The notes under the pieces were generated by a model. That model ran no database searches. It had not been told where the DNA came from and worked only from the letters and a program-made list of their open reading frames with translations. Position numbers and translations under genes: made by a program. From Paenibacillus sp. H1-7 (GTDB lineage: Bacteria > Bacillota > Bacilli > Paenibacillales > NBRC-103111): a stretch of 64,000 nt of DNA. Shown piece after piece: positions 1-8,939 of this stretch. The DNA lies in contig NZ_CP031168.1 in NCBI RefSeq assembly GCF_022354825.1, positions 1,427,501 through 1,491,500 of the forward strand, in the 5' to 3' direction. Positions within the stretch are counted from its first letter, which is position 1. Each line of letters begins with the position of its first letter.

Positions 1-1
1 T

Positions 2-1237
2 TGGCGCGTGTACCGGGCTCAAGTGACGAACAATACGATGGTGAATGCATCCAACGGCATCGTTGTCGGGAAGAGCTATACGTACGCGCCGGTCGACAGC
101 GTAGTAGCGAACAATTTGGTGGTAGGATCCGGCGGTCCGCTGTACAGCGAGGTTAAGACGTCGAACACGTTCTTCGAAGGAAATATCGGCTACGGCGGAA
201 CGCTGGACAACGTCACGCGGGCTACATACGAAATACGCGAAGCGGATCCGCTGTTCGTGACTCTAGGCGGCTTGCAAAAGCTGTCTGCCGGCAGTCCGGC
301 AATCAATACAGGAACCGGCAGCTATCCGTTCCTGAACGAGGATATGGACGGTCAGCCCCGGGATGCAATAGACGTCGGCGCTGATGAGTATTCGGCGGCT
401 CCGGCGCTCCGCCAGCCGCTTACTCCTGCCGATGTAGGTCCGAATGCCGTGACCGCGATCAAACCTCAAGCAGCGGGCAAAGACATCGCAGAATGGTATA
501 ACGGCAGCGTGAACGTTGCGCTCAGTGCGATGAACACGGAGCCTGGAACCAGGTCTATTGAATACCGGCTGAACGGCCAGCAGGCGTGGGCATCCTATAC
601 AGGACCGCTCTCCATTACTCAGGAAGGCAAGCATACGATTGCTTACCGGTATACCAACGAAGAGGGTCTCACGGAGCCTGAGGGCTCGGTGCAAATCCAA
701 ATCGATAAAACGAAGCCAACCTATCAATTGACATTGAACGGGAAGCCTTATGCATCGTCGTTAAGCTTTGCCGACACGGATACGCTGAACGTGCAGCTTC
801 AGGCACAGGACGGATTGTCGGGACTGGCCAAGCAAAGCTTTACGATTCTTGAAGCCACCTACGAAACCCAGGCGACCATTCCGCTGACAGCCCGGATCGG
901 CCAGCAATCGATAAACGTAGAAATTGCCGATAAGGCGGGTAATGTGACAGCACAAACTTTAAGCTTCCGGGTGACGCCGACTCTAGCTTCTTTATCGGGA
1001 CTGGTCGAAGGGTATGCCGCTTCCGGAGAGTTGACAGGCTCTCTGGTTCCTCAACTGACGAACAGCCTGAAGCAGGCTCAGCATCATTATGAAAAAGGCT
1101 CCATCGAGCAGGCGATCCAATTCGTTGATGACAACTTCCTGAAGCATCTTAACAACAAGGACGATCAGATCACCGCCGCAGCCAAGCAAGTGCTGCAAAA
1201 TTATGCGCAGGCTTTGGTCGCCTTCTGGTCCAAATAA
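2..1237 (+). CDS. Secreted beta-helix (polysaccharide-lyase-like) protein with C-terminal FIMAH domain, 5' partial
   Basis: The reading frame is open to the window edge, so the N-terminus is missing. The first ~135 residues have the Asn/Val-rich turns of a right-handed parallel beta-helix and end in a D-x-D-G-x-P-R.....VGADE signature typical of such extracellular polysaccharide-acting proteins. Residues ~145-330 look like one or two Ig/FN3-like beta-sandwiches (EGKHTIAYRYTNEEG; IDKTKP linker). The last ~75 residues are helical and match the FIMAH type of domain found at the ends of Paenibacillus extracellular hydrolases. A hairpin terminator follows directly. The substrate cannot be read from this fragment. 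Confidence is good for the architecture and low for the enzyme activity. Confidence 0.75.
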   Translation, partial: WRVYRAQVTNNTMVNASNGIVVGKSYTYAPVDSVVANNLVVGSGGPLYSEVKTSNTFFEGNIGYGGTLDNVTRATYEIREADPLFVTLGGLQKLSAGSPAINTGTGSYPFLNEDMDGQPRDAIDVGADEYSAAPALRQPLTPADVGPNAVTAIKPQAAGKDIAEWYNGSVNVALSAMNTEPGTRSIEYRLNGQQAWASYTGPLSITQEGKHTIAYRYTNEEGLTEPEGSVQIQIDKTKPTYQLTLNGKPYASSLSFADTDTLNVQLQAQDGLSGLAKQSFTILEATYETQATIPLTARIGQQSINVEIADKAGNVTAQTLSFRVTPTLASLSGLVEGYAASGELTGSLVPQLTNSLKQAQHHYEKGSIEQAIQFVDDNFLKHLNNKDDQITAAAKQVLQNYAQALVAFWSK

Positions 1238-1246
1238 TAAAAAAAA

Positions 1247-1277
1247 GAGTCGTGCCGTTAGCGGTACGGCTCTTTTT
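1247..1277 (+). terminator. Rho-independent terminator after beta-helix gene
   Basis: A GAGTCGTGCCG / CGGTACGGCTC-type stem with a short TTA loop is followed by TTTTT, 10 nt after the stop codon. Confidence 0.8.
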
Positions 1278-1476
1278 CGTGTGCCGGCTGCCCGTGACAG
1301 CCAGAAGATGGCCTCTCTGATGTCCTTGGGCGTAATGTGCACTTCCCTACCATGAGGCTGGAGGAAGACATCGGTTCTTATCTGTTGCCCTAAGGATAGG
1401 GCAGCGGTCTATCAGACATCGGACAGAGAATCTGCTATTTGCTGATTTTCAAGTGGGAATTTTAGCGATTTAATAC

Positions 1477-1505
1477 TTTACTTAATTAATGCATTAGTGT
1501 AATAT
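1477..1505 (+). promoter_or_regulatory. Putative SigA promoter of hisC
   Basis: TTTACT (1477-1482), a 17-nt spacer and TAATAT (1500-1505) lie 44 nt before the hisC start codon. Read by eye from consensus only. Confidence 0.5.
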
Positions 1506-1548
1506 CGAATTATCGTAATAAAGTACCAATGAAGGGGTGTTTTCACCA

Positions 1549-2664
1549 ATGAGTCCAAACGAATCACAAGTACAAGCACGTCAAGCTCTGAAAAACTTGA
1601 AGCCGTATTCCCCGGGCAAGCCGACGTGGGAGGTGCAGCAGGAGCTCGGAATCGAGAAGGTCGTCAAGCTGGCGTCGAACGAAAATCCGCTTGGAGCCTC
1701 GCCTAAAGCCGTCGAAGCGCTCCTCGCCTACTTGCCGGAAATTCACCGTTATCCCGATGCGGCTACGAAAGGGCTGAACGAGGCTATCGCTGCGCAGCTG
1801 AATCTGCAATCCGATCAGCTTATTGTGACGAATGGAGCGGATGAGCTGATCAAGCTCGTCGCGGAAGCCTATCTCGATAAGGGCGATGAGATTGTAATTC
1901 CTCATCCGACATTCAGCGAATACGAGTTCGGCGGTCATTTGATGGGGGCTACGCCGGTCTTGGTTTCGTTTGACGATCAGTTCCGTTATGATGTGGATCG
2001 GCTGCTGGCAGCCGTAACGGAGCGGACGAAGATTGTATACTTATGCTCTCCTAATAATCCGACGGGGACTTACTTGCCGAAAGCCGATCTGCAGCGTCTC
2101 CTGGACCGTTTGCCGAAACGGGTGCTTGTAATGTTCGACGCCGCCTACAGCCATTACGCTTCGGCCGAAGATTATTCCGACGGGCTGGAGTACGTTCGGC
2201 AGGGATATCCTGTCATTGTGCTCCAGACGTTTTCGAAAATTTACGGGCTGGCCGGCATTCGGGTCGGCTTCGGCGCCGCGTCGCCGGACATTATCCGAAC
2301 GATTTTGCAGGTGAAGGAGCCCTTTAACGTTAACGCGCTTGCGCAAGCTGCAGCTACAGCGGCCATTACAGACACGGAGCATGTGCAGAAATCCCGGAAG
2401 GTCAACGAGGAAGGCCGAGAGCAGCTGTATGAAGCATTCCGCAGGCTGGGGCTGAAATTTACGGAGAGCATGAGCAATTTCATCTTGCTCGAGCTCGGTC
2501 CCGATGCCGGTAATTTGTATCAGCGGCTTATGGCGCAAGGAGTCATTGTCCGGTATGGCACCGGCTGGGGATTGCCGGAGCATATTCGCGTTACCGTAGG
2601 AACAAGAGAGGAAAACGAGTTTTTGATCGAATGTCTGGAATCGCTTCTCGTCCAGCAAGCTTAA
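1549..2664 (+). CDS. hisC: Histidinol-phosphate aminotransferase
   Basis: PLP-dependent fold-type I aminotransferase that converts imidazole-acetol phosphate and glutamate to histidinol phosphate in histidine synthesis. Many family members also act on aromatic precursors. The 371-residue protein shows the family landmarks: KLASNENPLG near the N-terminus, the CSPNNPTG cofactor-binding turn, and the Schiff-base lysine K230 in TFSKIYGLAG. A GTG at 1537 is in frame, but AAGGGGTG at 1533-1539 is correctly spaced only for ATG 1549, so that start was chosen. The gene stands alone with its own promoter and no other his genes nearby. Confidence 0.93.
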   Translation: MSPNESQVQARQALKNLKPYSPGKPTWEVQQELGIEKVVKLASNENPLGASPKAVEALLAYLPEIHRYPDAATKGLNEAIAAQLNLQSDQLIVTNGADELIKLVAEAYLDKGDEIVIPHPTFSEYEFGGHLMGATPVLVSFDDQFRYDVDRLLAAVTERTKIVYLCSPNNPTGTYLPKADLQRLLDRLPKRVLVMFDAAYSHYASAEDYSDGLEYVRQGYPVIVLQTFSKIYGLAGIRVGFGAASPDIIRTILQVKEPFNVNALAQAAATAAITDTEHVQKSRKVNEEGREQLYEAFRRLGLKFTESMSNFILLELGPDAGNLYQRLMAQGVIVRYGTGWGLPEHIRVTVGTREENEFLIECLESLLVQQA

Positions 2665-2710
2665 ACAGCTAGGTGTGAGGAGAAAAAAGATTGATTTTTC
2701 CAAACATTTC

Positions 2711-2739
2711 TTCAAGTATAACCCGGTGTATAGTATGAT
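2711..2739 (+). promoter_or_regulatory. Putative promoter of the esterase gene
   Basis: TTCAAG (2711-2716), a 17-nt spacer and TATGAT (2734-2739). The -10 box is good and the -35 box weak. Confidence 0.4.
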
Positions 2740-2789
2740 TTAAGCATGTACTCTTTTGCTTATTTTCATATCTATAGGAGGAATGCAGG

Positions 2790-3578
2790 ATGAGTTTAGT
2801 ATTATGGCCTGACGGCACGCCGAATGCTTTGGGGAACGAAGCGGAGGATGTACCGACGCTCGTGCCTTACCTTGTGGAAGGCGCTGAGCCTTCCGCAGCG
2901 ATAATTGTATGTCCTGGCGGGGGCTATGCGCGTAGAGCGCAGCATGAGGGGGAGCCGGTTGCCCAGTGGCTGAATTCGCTCGGCATCTCCGCGTTCGTCG
3001 TTCATTACCGGGTGGCGCCGTACCGTCATCCGAACCCGCTGTCCGATGCGCAGCGCGCCATTCGTACGGTGCGCAGCCGTGCCGCCGAATGGAACGTGGA
3101 TCCCGGCCGCGTAGGTATTCTCGGCTTCTCTGCAGGCGGCCACGTCGCTTCTTCCGCCGGTACGCATTTTGATTCGGGACGCCCTGACGCGGAGGACCCG
3201 ATCGAACGCCAAAGCAGCCGTCCGGATCTGCTCGTGCTTTGTTATCCAGTCATCAGCTTCGGCGAATATGCCCATAAGGGATCGCTTAACAACTTGTTGG
3301 GTGAAGAGCCGGATGCGGCGCTCGTTGAGCTGATGTCGAACGAAAAGCAGGTGACGGAGCTGACTCCGCCTACATTTTTGTGGCATACAGCGGACGATGC
3401 CTCCGTTCCGGTGGAGAACAGTCTGCTGTTTGCTTCGGCGCTCAGCCGCAACAAGGTTCCGTTCGAGCTCCATGTATTCGAGAGCGGCCGTCACGGATTG
3501 GGCTTGGCTGCCGAACAGCCCGGCGTCAAAGCATGGACGGATGTATGCGCGTCCTGGCTTTGTCAGCGCGGATTTTAG
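2790..3578 (+). CDS. Alpha/beta hydrolase, acetyl-xylan-esterase-like
   Basis: A 262-residue cytosolic alpha/beta hydrolase with no signal peptide. It shows an oxyanion-hole motif CPGGGY near residue 50, the nucleophile elbow GFSAGG with Ser114, an acid region around HTADDASVPVENS, and the catalytic His in FESGRHGLGLA. This matches the BD-FAE / acetyl esterase family of small sugar-ester deacetylases. AGGAGG at 2776-2781 fixes ATG 2790. The neighbours give no pathway, so the substrate is unknown; deacetylation of oligosaccharides is an inference from the family. Confidence 0.82.
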   Translation: MSLVLWPDGTPNALGNEAEDVPTLVPYLVEGAEPSAAIIVCPGGGYARRAQHEGEPVAQWLNSLGISAFVVHYRVAPYRHPNPLSDAQRAIRTVRSRAAEWNVDPGRVGILGFSAGGHVASSAGTHFDSGRPDAEDPIERQSSRPDLLVLCYPVISFGEYAHKGSLNNLLGEEPDAALVELMSNEKQVTELTPPTFLWHTADDASVPVENSLLFASALSRNKVPFELHVFESGRHGLGLAAEQPGVKAWTDVCASWLCQRGF

Positions 3579-4033
3579 CCGACGAACCGCAGCTATGGCC
3601 GGGCCCGGCTGGAACCCGCCGGGGCGGACGATCGAATAGCCTTGGCTCGGGCGGGATTGCCGAGACGCAGACCGGCAATGACCCGCTGGCTTTTCCCGGG
3701 AGCTGGCAGCTGATAGCCGAACGCAGATACGGCTGTTTGACCCTGAAAATGGGAGAGGCCGTCGCTGCTGCAGGCCGGAGACCGGGTGCGCTTCGAGCGG
3801 TACCAGAAACAGAATTTATTTGTTTGTCTGTCCCCCTCAATAATTCCAAGGACGGTGCCTTTCACGGCACCGTCCTTTTTGACGATTGCGGCCTCTGCGG
3901 CCGGATGGAATACCTTCATCTTCCTCCCTTTTTGCCTATCTCCAAAATCTCCGCAGCTGCCCGGATCTGCTAGCAGAACGAATAATTTTCCAATGAATTG
4001 GCATAGTAACCGTATGTCGAATTCTGAGATGGA
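3579..4033. other. Intergenic region, no supported gene
   Basis: GC-rich first half with overlapping short ORFs in several frames, none with a ribosome site or recognisable protein. It contains one clear terminator (3848-3880). The last ~150 nt precede the germination operon; no convincing SigG-type promoter was identified by eye. Confidence 0.5.
3848..3880 (+). terminator. Rho-independent terminator
   Basis: A perfect stem AAGGACGGTGCC / GGCACCGTCCTT with a TTTCAC loop, followed by TTT. It separates the hydrolase from the germination cluster. Confidence 0.8.
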
Positions 4034-5587
4034 ATGGGATGGTCTATGGGCTTTCTGAGAAAATGGCTCACAGGGCTTATGCATAAAAGCCCGATTCAAC
4101 AGCAAATCCAACAGCAGCCACAGCCGAACCTGATTAGCGGCGACCTGTCCCAAAATGTACTGAGCATTCGGGATATTTTCCGCGATACTCCCGATCTCAT
4201 TGTGCGTCATCTCATTATTAAACAGACCGGCCAAAGAGCCGCACTCGTTTATTTGGAAGGATTAACGGACAAAAATTCGATCACAAACAACGTCCTCGAT
4301 CCCCTTCAGCTTCAAACGGGGAGCAGTACGTCCGATCTGCCCGTCACAGTCGGCTCCGTAACGGAAATTACCGGCATTAACGATATCGAGCATGCGATAC
4401 TGCACGGCCTTAGCGTGCTTATTATCAATGAAAGCACCGTAGCATACAGCTATGATACGCAAGGATGGCCGCAAAGGGCGATAGAGGACCCGCAGATCGA
4501 ATCCTCGCTGAAAGGCGGACATCAAGGGTTCGTCGAAACGGCTTCGCAAAATATTGCTCTTATTCGCCGTTACATTCCCGATCGCGAGCTGAAAATGAAA
4601 AGCATCATCGTCGGACGGAGAGGCAAAACATCCGTTACCATCATGTATTTGGAGGATGTGGCGCATCCTGAGGTACTGCAGGAGCTGTATGACCGGATCA
4701 AGCTGCTCGATGTCGATGCCATATTAAATTCGGGAGAGCTGGAAGGGTTTATCGAGGATAACCCGTTTTCGCCGTTCCCGCAATTTATCTCCACGGAGCG
4801 CCCCGATGCGGTTGCATCGCAAATTTTGCAAGGGAGACTCGCCATTGTCGTCGATCGCTCTCCTGCCGTCCTGGTAGGTCCGGCGTCGTTTACATCGTTC
4901 TTTCAAAGCGTTGACGATTACAGCACACGATGGCTGGTCGCATCGTTCAACCGACTAATGCGGTTTATGGCTTTTCTGCTTGCGATCTGTCTTCCTTCGT
5001 TATATATTGCGGCCATTTCGTTTAATTACGAGGTGATCCCCGTAAAGCTAATCTTGTCTATTGGCGAGTCGAGGGAGCGCGTTCCGTTTCCGCCTTTTGT
5101 AGAGGCATTGCTCATGGAGATCACGCTGGAGATGCTTAGAGAAGCAGGTGTCCGGCTTCCGTCGCCGATTGGCCAAACGGTCGGCATCGTTGGAGGTATC
5201 GTCATAGGGCAAGCGGCCGTGCAGGCAGGAATCGTAAGCAATATCATGGTTATCGTTGTAGCCTCAACGGCCATTGCTTCCTTTATTATTCCGAATTACG
5301 ACATGGCTTCGGCGATCCGCCTGCTGCGCTTCCCGATGATGCTGATGGCGTGGATGTTCGGCATCGTAGGGATTGTCATCGGACTGATGACCCTGATCGG
5401 GCACCTGATTGCACTGGAATCGCTCGGGACGCCTTACGGCAGTCCTTTTGCGCCGGTCCGCTTTTCCGATCTGAAGGATACAATCTTTCGTTTTCCGATA
5501 TGGAAAATGACGAAGCGTCCTGTTAGTGCGCGGGCTACGCAAATGAGGCGGCAAGGCTCTAATCGGCCTAGGGGTGACGGCAAATGA
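4034..5587 (+). CDS. Spore germination receptor subunit A (GerA family)
   Basis: The A subunit of an inner-membrane nutrient germinant receptor of spores. The 517 residues have a large soluble N-terminal region (~1-290) with family-typical text such as DLIVRHLIIKQTG and SVTIMYLEDVAHPEVL, then several hydrophobic helices (about 300-335 and 385-465) and a basic cytoplasmic tail. ATG 4034 gives MGWSMGF. A second in-frame ATG at 4046 is equally possible, because the purine-rich GGAATGGGATGG stretch could serve either. The stop overlaps the next start (ATGA at 5584-5587), so translation is coupled to the B subunit. Expression is expected in the forespore. Confidence 0.9.
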   Translation: MGWSMGFLRKWLTGLMHKSPIQQQIQQQPQPNLISGDLSQNVLSIRDIFRDTPDLIVRHLIIKQTGQRAALVYLEGLTDKNSITNNVLDPLQLQTGSSTSDLPVTVGSVTEITGINDIEHAILHGLSVLIINESTVAYSYDTQGWPQRAIEDPQIESSLKGGHQGFVETASQNIALIRRYIPDRELKMKSIIVGRRGKTSVTIMYLEDVAHPEVLQELYDRIKLLDVDAILNSGELEGFIEDNPFSPFPQFISTERPDAVASQILQGRLAIVVDRSPAVLVGPASFTSFFQSVDDYSTRWLVASFNRLMRFMAFLLAICLPSLYIAAISFNYEVIPVKLILSIGESRERVPFPPFVEALLMEITLEMLREAGVRLPSPIGQTVGIVGGIVIGQAAVQAGIVSNIMVIVVASTAIASFIIPNYDMASAIRLLRFPMMLMAWMFGIVGIVIGLMTLIGHLIALESLGTPYGSPFAPVRFSDLKDTIFRFPIWKMTKRPVSARATQMRRQGSNRPRGDGK

Positions 5588-6684
5588 AAAAGTATGCTCA
5601 CAACGAAGTTACTTTTTTGCAATATATTTTCCTCATTCACGGTGCGCAGGTAGGCGTCGGACAGCTGTCTCTGCCGCGTATACTGGCGGAAAAGGGCGGT
5701 ACGGACGGCTGGATAGCGCTGCTGATCGGTTGGGCCATCTCCCTGACGGCAGGCCTGTGTTTGATTCAGGCGGCGAAACGGTATCCGCAAGGAACTTTAC
5801 TCGATCTGATGACGCATTGCTTTGGCAAAGCCGTCGGCAAGCTGACAGCCGTCATCTTCGCCATGATCTACATTGTCGGGGCAGCAGCGAATATGGTAGC
5901 GGCGGCTCTCATTATCAAGAGTTGGATTTTGCCGAATACTCCGCTCTATATTATTTTGCTGCTGTTCGCCTTGCCGTCCTTTCTCATTGCTAGAAACGGC
6001 TTTCGGATATTGGGCCGCTATGCGGAGTTCGTGTTTTTCTCATCGCTTCCGGTCATGCTGTTTTTGCTGATCCCGTCGCTCGAAGGCAATTGGCTTTATT
6101 TGCTGCCGCTGTTCAAGGATGGCTGGGGGCCGATATTGACGGCTGTGCAGCCGACGGCCTATTCATTTTTGGGCTTTGAGGTGGCGTTCTTTTTCTATCC
6201 GTTTTTACAAAAAAAACAATGGGCCGCAGCCGGAATCGTCATTGCCAATACGTTGTCATTGATCGTATTTTTGTATATTACGCTTGTGTGCTTCTTATAT
6301 TTCAGTCCGGATGAAATAACGAATTACAACCAGCCTACGATCAATGTGTTGAAGTCCATCGAATTCCGTTTTGTCGAAAGGCTTGAAATCGTCTTTTTGT
6401 CCGCTTACCTGTTCGCCATATCAACTACCTGGCTTCCTTTTATCAGCTGCTACAAGTACATTGTCGGGTGGTTGTTGAACAAGCAAAACGATTCCGTCTA
6501 TGTTGCGCTATTCTTGCTTTCACTCGTTGCGTTCGCCTTCGCTTTCGATCCATCGTTTTCGACGAATGAGGAATGGATCAAAAGGATCAGCCAAGCCGGG
6601 TTGGTCTATGCATTGGCGTTACCCGTATGCCTTGCGGTCTACATAAAGCTGCGCGACCATGTTCAGAGGAGGCTCGGCAGATGA
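5584..6684 (+). CDS. Spore germination permease subunit B (GerB family), copy 1
   Basis: A 366-residue polytopic protein with about ten hydrophobic segments, belonging to the endospore germination permease branch of the amino acid/polyamine/organocation transporters. It begins KKYAHNEVTFLQYIFLIHGAQVG and contains TDGWIALLIGW, both typical of GerAB/GerKB. In receptors of this type the B subunit binds the germinant in its transmembrane pocket. It overlaps the A gene by 4 nt upstream and the C gene by 4 nt downstream. It clearly resembles the second GerB-type gene at 7839. Confidence 0.9.
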   Translation: MKKYAHNEVTFLQYIFLIHGAQVGVGQLSLPRILAEKGGTDGWIALLIGWAISLTAGLCLIQAAKRYPQGTLLDLMTHCFGKAVGKLTAVIFAMIYIVGAAANMVAAALIIKSWILPNTPLYIILLLFALPSFLIARNGFRILGRYAEFVFFSSLPVMLFLLIPSLEGNWLYLLPLFKDGWGPILTAVQPTAYSFLGFEVAFFFYPFLQKKQWAAAGIVIANTLSLIVFLYITLVCFLYFSPDEITNYNQPTINVLKSIEFRFVERLEIVFLSAYLFAISTTWLPFISCYKYIVGWLLNKQNDSVYVALFLLSLVAFAFAFDPSFSTNEEWIKRISQAGLVYALALPVCLAVYIKLRDHVQRRLGR

Positions 6685-7802
6685 AGCGTTTCTTACCGAT
6701 ACTGCTCGGGCTTATTGCAGCGGCTATGCTCCTGGTTTCAGGCTGCGGCGACCGGCGCGATCTTGAGGATTTGACCGTGATCCTTATGACGGGAATAGAT
6801 CTGGATGAAAAAGGAAATTTGCTCATCTATGAATCGAGCCCCGTATTCAGCCGGGAAGCCAAAGATAAGGAAGAGGAGTATGGTATCAAGGCATTGACAC
6901 TCCGTCAAGCAAGGGTAAAGATGGATGCGGTTGTAAGCGCGCTATCGGTAGGAGGCAAAACTCAGCTGGTGCTGTTAAGCAAAAAGCTCCTGGAGCAGAA
7001 GGATTGGTTCCGGCTGTTCGATTCTTCCTTCCGCGATGCGAAAAACAGTATCAATGCAAGAGTGGTCGCAGTGGACGGTCCGGTAGCGGAAGTCATCAAA
7101 TTTTATCCTAGAGACAAGCCTCGTCTTCCGCTCCATTTGGTGAAGCTGATAGATACGAGCGCGCGGAGAAACTTAACCGTCAAAACGACGATGCAGGAGC
7201 TTCAGCGGCAAATGACGGATAAAGGATTGACTCCCTACATAACGGAGATCCGCAAAGAGAAGGAGATTAAGCTGAACGGAACGGCTCTTCTGAATGAGCA
7301 GGGGAACTATGTTACGCGTCTTGAGCCTCAGGAAAATATGCTGCTGCGCATGCTGCAAGGGCAGGGCAAGGGGGAAATGCCAATGACGGTTTCTATCCCG
7401 GACATACAGAGTACAGGACCCATTAAACTGAATGAGCTCAGCTTCGCGGTACGGAAGGTATCGACGAAGGTGAAGACGGGCTGGCAGGAAGACCGGTTCT
7501 CGTTTCAACTGGCGGTGAACCTGTCGGTAGTGCTGACCGAGAAGGTGATTCCGCCGGGAGAGAAGCTGGATGAACAGGAGCTGGAGCGTATCATACAAGA
7601 ACAGATGCAGTACCAGCTGACGGCTTTTGTTCATAAAATTCAGAAGCTGCGAATCGATCCGTTCGGGCTGGGCAATTATGCAAGAGCCTACCAATACGAT
7701 CATTGGTCCAAGATAAAGGAGCGATGGGGCGAAGCGTTTGCCGAGTCCCGGGTCAACATTGCTTTGAAGGTGCGGATCAAGGATCTGGGGCCAATCAAGT
7801 AA
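6681..7802 (+). CDS. Spore germination lipoprotein subunit C (GerC family), copy 1
   Basis: A 373-residue lipoprotein that completes the germinant receptor on the outer face of the inner spore membrane. The signal peptide ends in LLVSGC (lipidated Cys22). The sequence RRDLEDLTVILMTGIDLDEKGN follows the Cys, as in Ger(x)C proteins, and the Ger C-terminal domain ends KIKERWGEAFAESRVNIALKVRI. An in-frame ATG lies upstream at 6573 inside gerB, but ATG 6681 overlaps the gerB stop (ATGA), follows AGAGGAGG and starts the signal peptide, so it was chosen. Confidence 0.9.
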   Translation: MKRFLPILLGLIAAAMLLVSGCGDRRDLEDLTVILMTGIDLDEKGNLLIYESSPVFSREAKDKEEEYGIKALTLRQARVKMDAVVSALSVGGKTQLVLLSKKLLEQKDWFRLFDSSFRDAKNSINARVVAVDGPVAEVIKFYPRDKPRLPLHLVKLIDTSARRNLTVKTTMQELQRQMTDKGLTPYITEIRKEKEIKLNGTALLNEQGNYVTRLEPQENMLLRMLQGQGKGEMPMTVSIPDIQSTGPIKLNELSFAVRKVSTKVKTGWQEDRFSFQLAVNLSVVLTEKVIPPGEKLDEQELERIIQEQMQYQLTAFVHKIQKLRIDPFGLGNYARAYQYDHWSKIKERWGEAFAESRVNIALKVRIKDLGPIK

Positions 7803-7838
7803 CACAGCATACCATGCAGCTAGATAGAGGTGGCTCAT

Positions 7839-8939
7839 TTGAGGAAATACACTTATAACGAGATCACGTTCATGCAATATATAATGCTCATCCATGGCGC
7901 CCAGCTGGGTGTCGGTATTTTACAGCTTCCAAGGGAGCTGGCCGAAAAAGCCGGTACCGACGGCTGGATATCGATCATCTTGGGCTGGGCAATGTCGATT
8001 GTTGCAAGCTTGATCATTATTCGGATCATGCAAAAAAATCCTGACGCCACGCTGCTCGATGCATTAGGCGTCTATTTCGGGAAATGGGGAAAAATCGTCG
8101 GCGGCGTGATCCTGATCGCCTATTTCGGCTTCCTGACGTTCATCATTATGGCGAGATCGCTGCTGTTTATTAAAACATGGATATTGCCGAGAACTCCGGA
8201 TGTTATGATTATGCTGCTGTTTGCCATTCCGACTTATCTTATCGCCAGAAACGGACTTCGCGTGCTGGGGCGGTACGCCGAGCTTACGTTTTATTTATTT
8301 CTTTCGATGGCATTTGTGTTTTTTATTCCATGGGGGGAAGCGCACTGGCATTATTTGCTCCCGGTCGTTAAAGAGGGGTGGAAGCCGATCCTGCTGGCCG
8401 CACAAACGACAGTCGTGTCCTTCCTCGGATTCGAGGTCGCCTTTTTTTTGTACCCCTTTTTGCAAAAAAAGCATTTGGCGCCGGCAGGAATTGTCATTGC
8501 CAACACGATATCGATGTGCATTTTTTTGTTAATTACCATATCGTGCTTCACCTTCTTCAGTCCGGAAGGAATCTTATGGTTCATGCAGCCTACGCTTAAT
8601 CTGCTAAAAGTGGTGGAGTTTCAGTTCATTGAACGTTTGGAAATCGTGCTGCTGGCCTTTTATTTGTTTGTTGTGTTTCGCGTATGGGCCTCGTACTTGT
8701 TCTGGACCGTATATTGCACGACACAGCTGCGGGGAAAGGAGGACCATCGGCTGGATTTGAAGCTGTATTTACTCGGGATGGTGCTGTATCCTCTGATTTT
8801 TAATTTTACGTTCACCCAAAACGATAATTTGCAAAAATTATACGGTATGCTTGGCATTATATTCGCATTTGTGCTTCCGGTTGTTCTGTGGCTGTACACC
8901 TGCGGGTATGATTACGTCCAAAGAAGGAGAACGGGATGA
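7839..8939 (+). CDS. Spore germination permease subunit B (GerB family), copy 2
   Basis: A second multi-pass germination permease, 366 residues, opening RKYTYNEITFMQYIMLIHGAQLG, closely parallel to copy 1 throughout. A GTG at 7830 is in frame but overlaps the only ribosome site. TTG 7839 has AGAGGTGG six nt upstream and aligns exactly with the start of copy 1, so it is preferred. The gap to the preceding C gene is 36 nt without a terminator, and the gene overlaps the next C subunit by 4 nt. No second A gene accompanies it, so it probably shares the A subunit at 4034. Confidence 0.88.
   Translation: MRKYTYNEITFMQYIMLIHGAQLGVGILQLPRELAEKAGTDGWISIILGWAMSIVASLIIIRIMQKNPDATLLDALGVYFGKWGKIVGGVILIAYFGFLTFIIMARSLLFIKTWILPRTPDVMIMLLFAIPTYLIARNGLRVLGRYAELTFYLFLSMAFVFFIPWGEAHWHYLLPVVKEGWKPILLAAQTTVVSFLGFEVAFFLYPFLQKKHLAPAGIVIANTISMCIFLLITISCFTFFSPEGILWFMQPTLNLLKVVEFQFIERLEIVLLAFYLFVVFRVWASYLFWTVYCTTQLRGKEDHRLDLKLYLLGMVLYPLIFNFTFTQNDNLQKLYGMLGIIFAFVLPVVLWLYTCGYDYVQRRRTG

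Noticed and set aside
3380..3973. 197-codon plus-strand ORF overlapping the esterase end
   Set aside because: It starts inside the esterase, passes through a terminator and has no ribosome site or domain.
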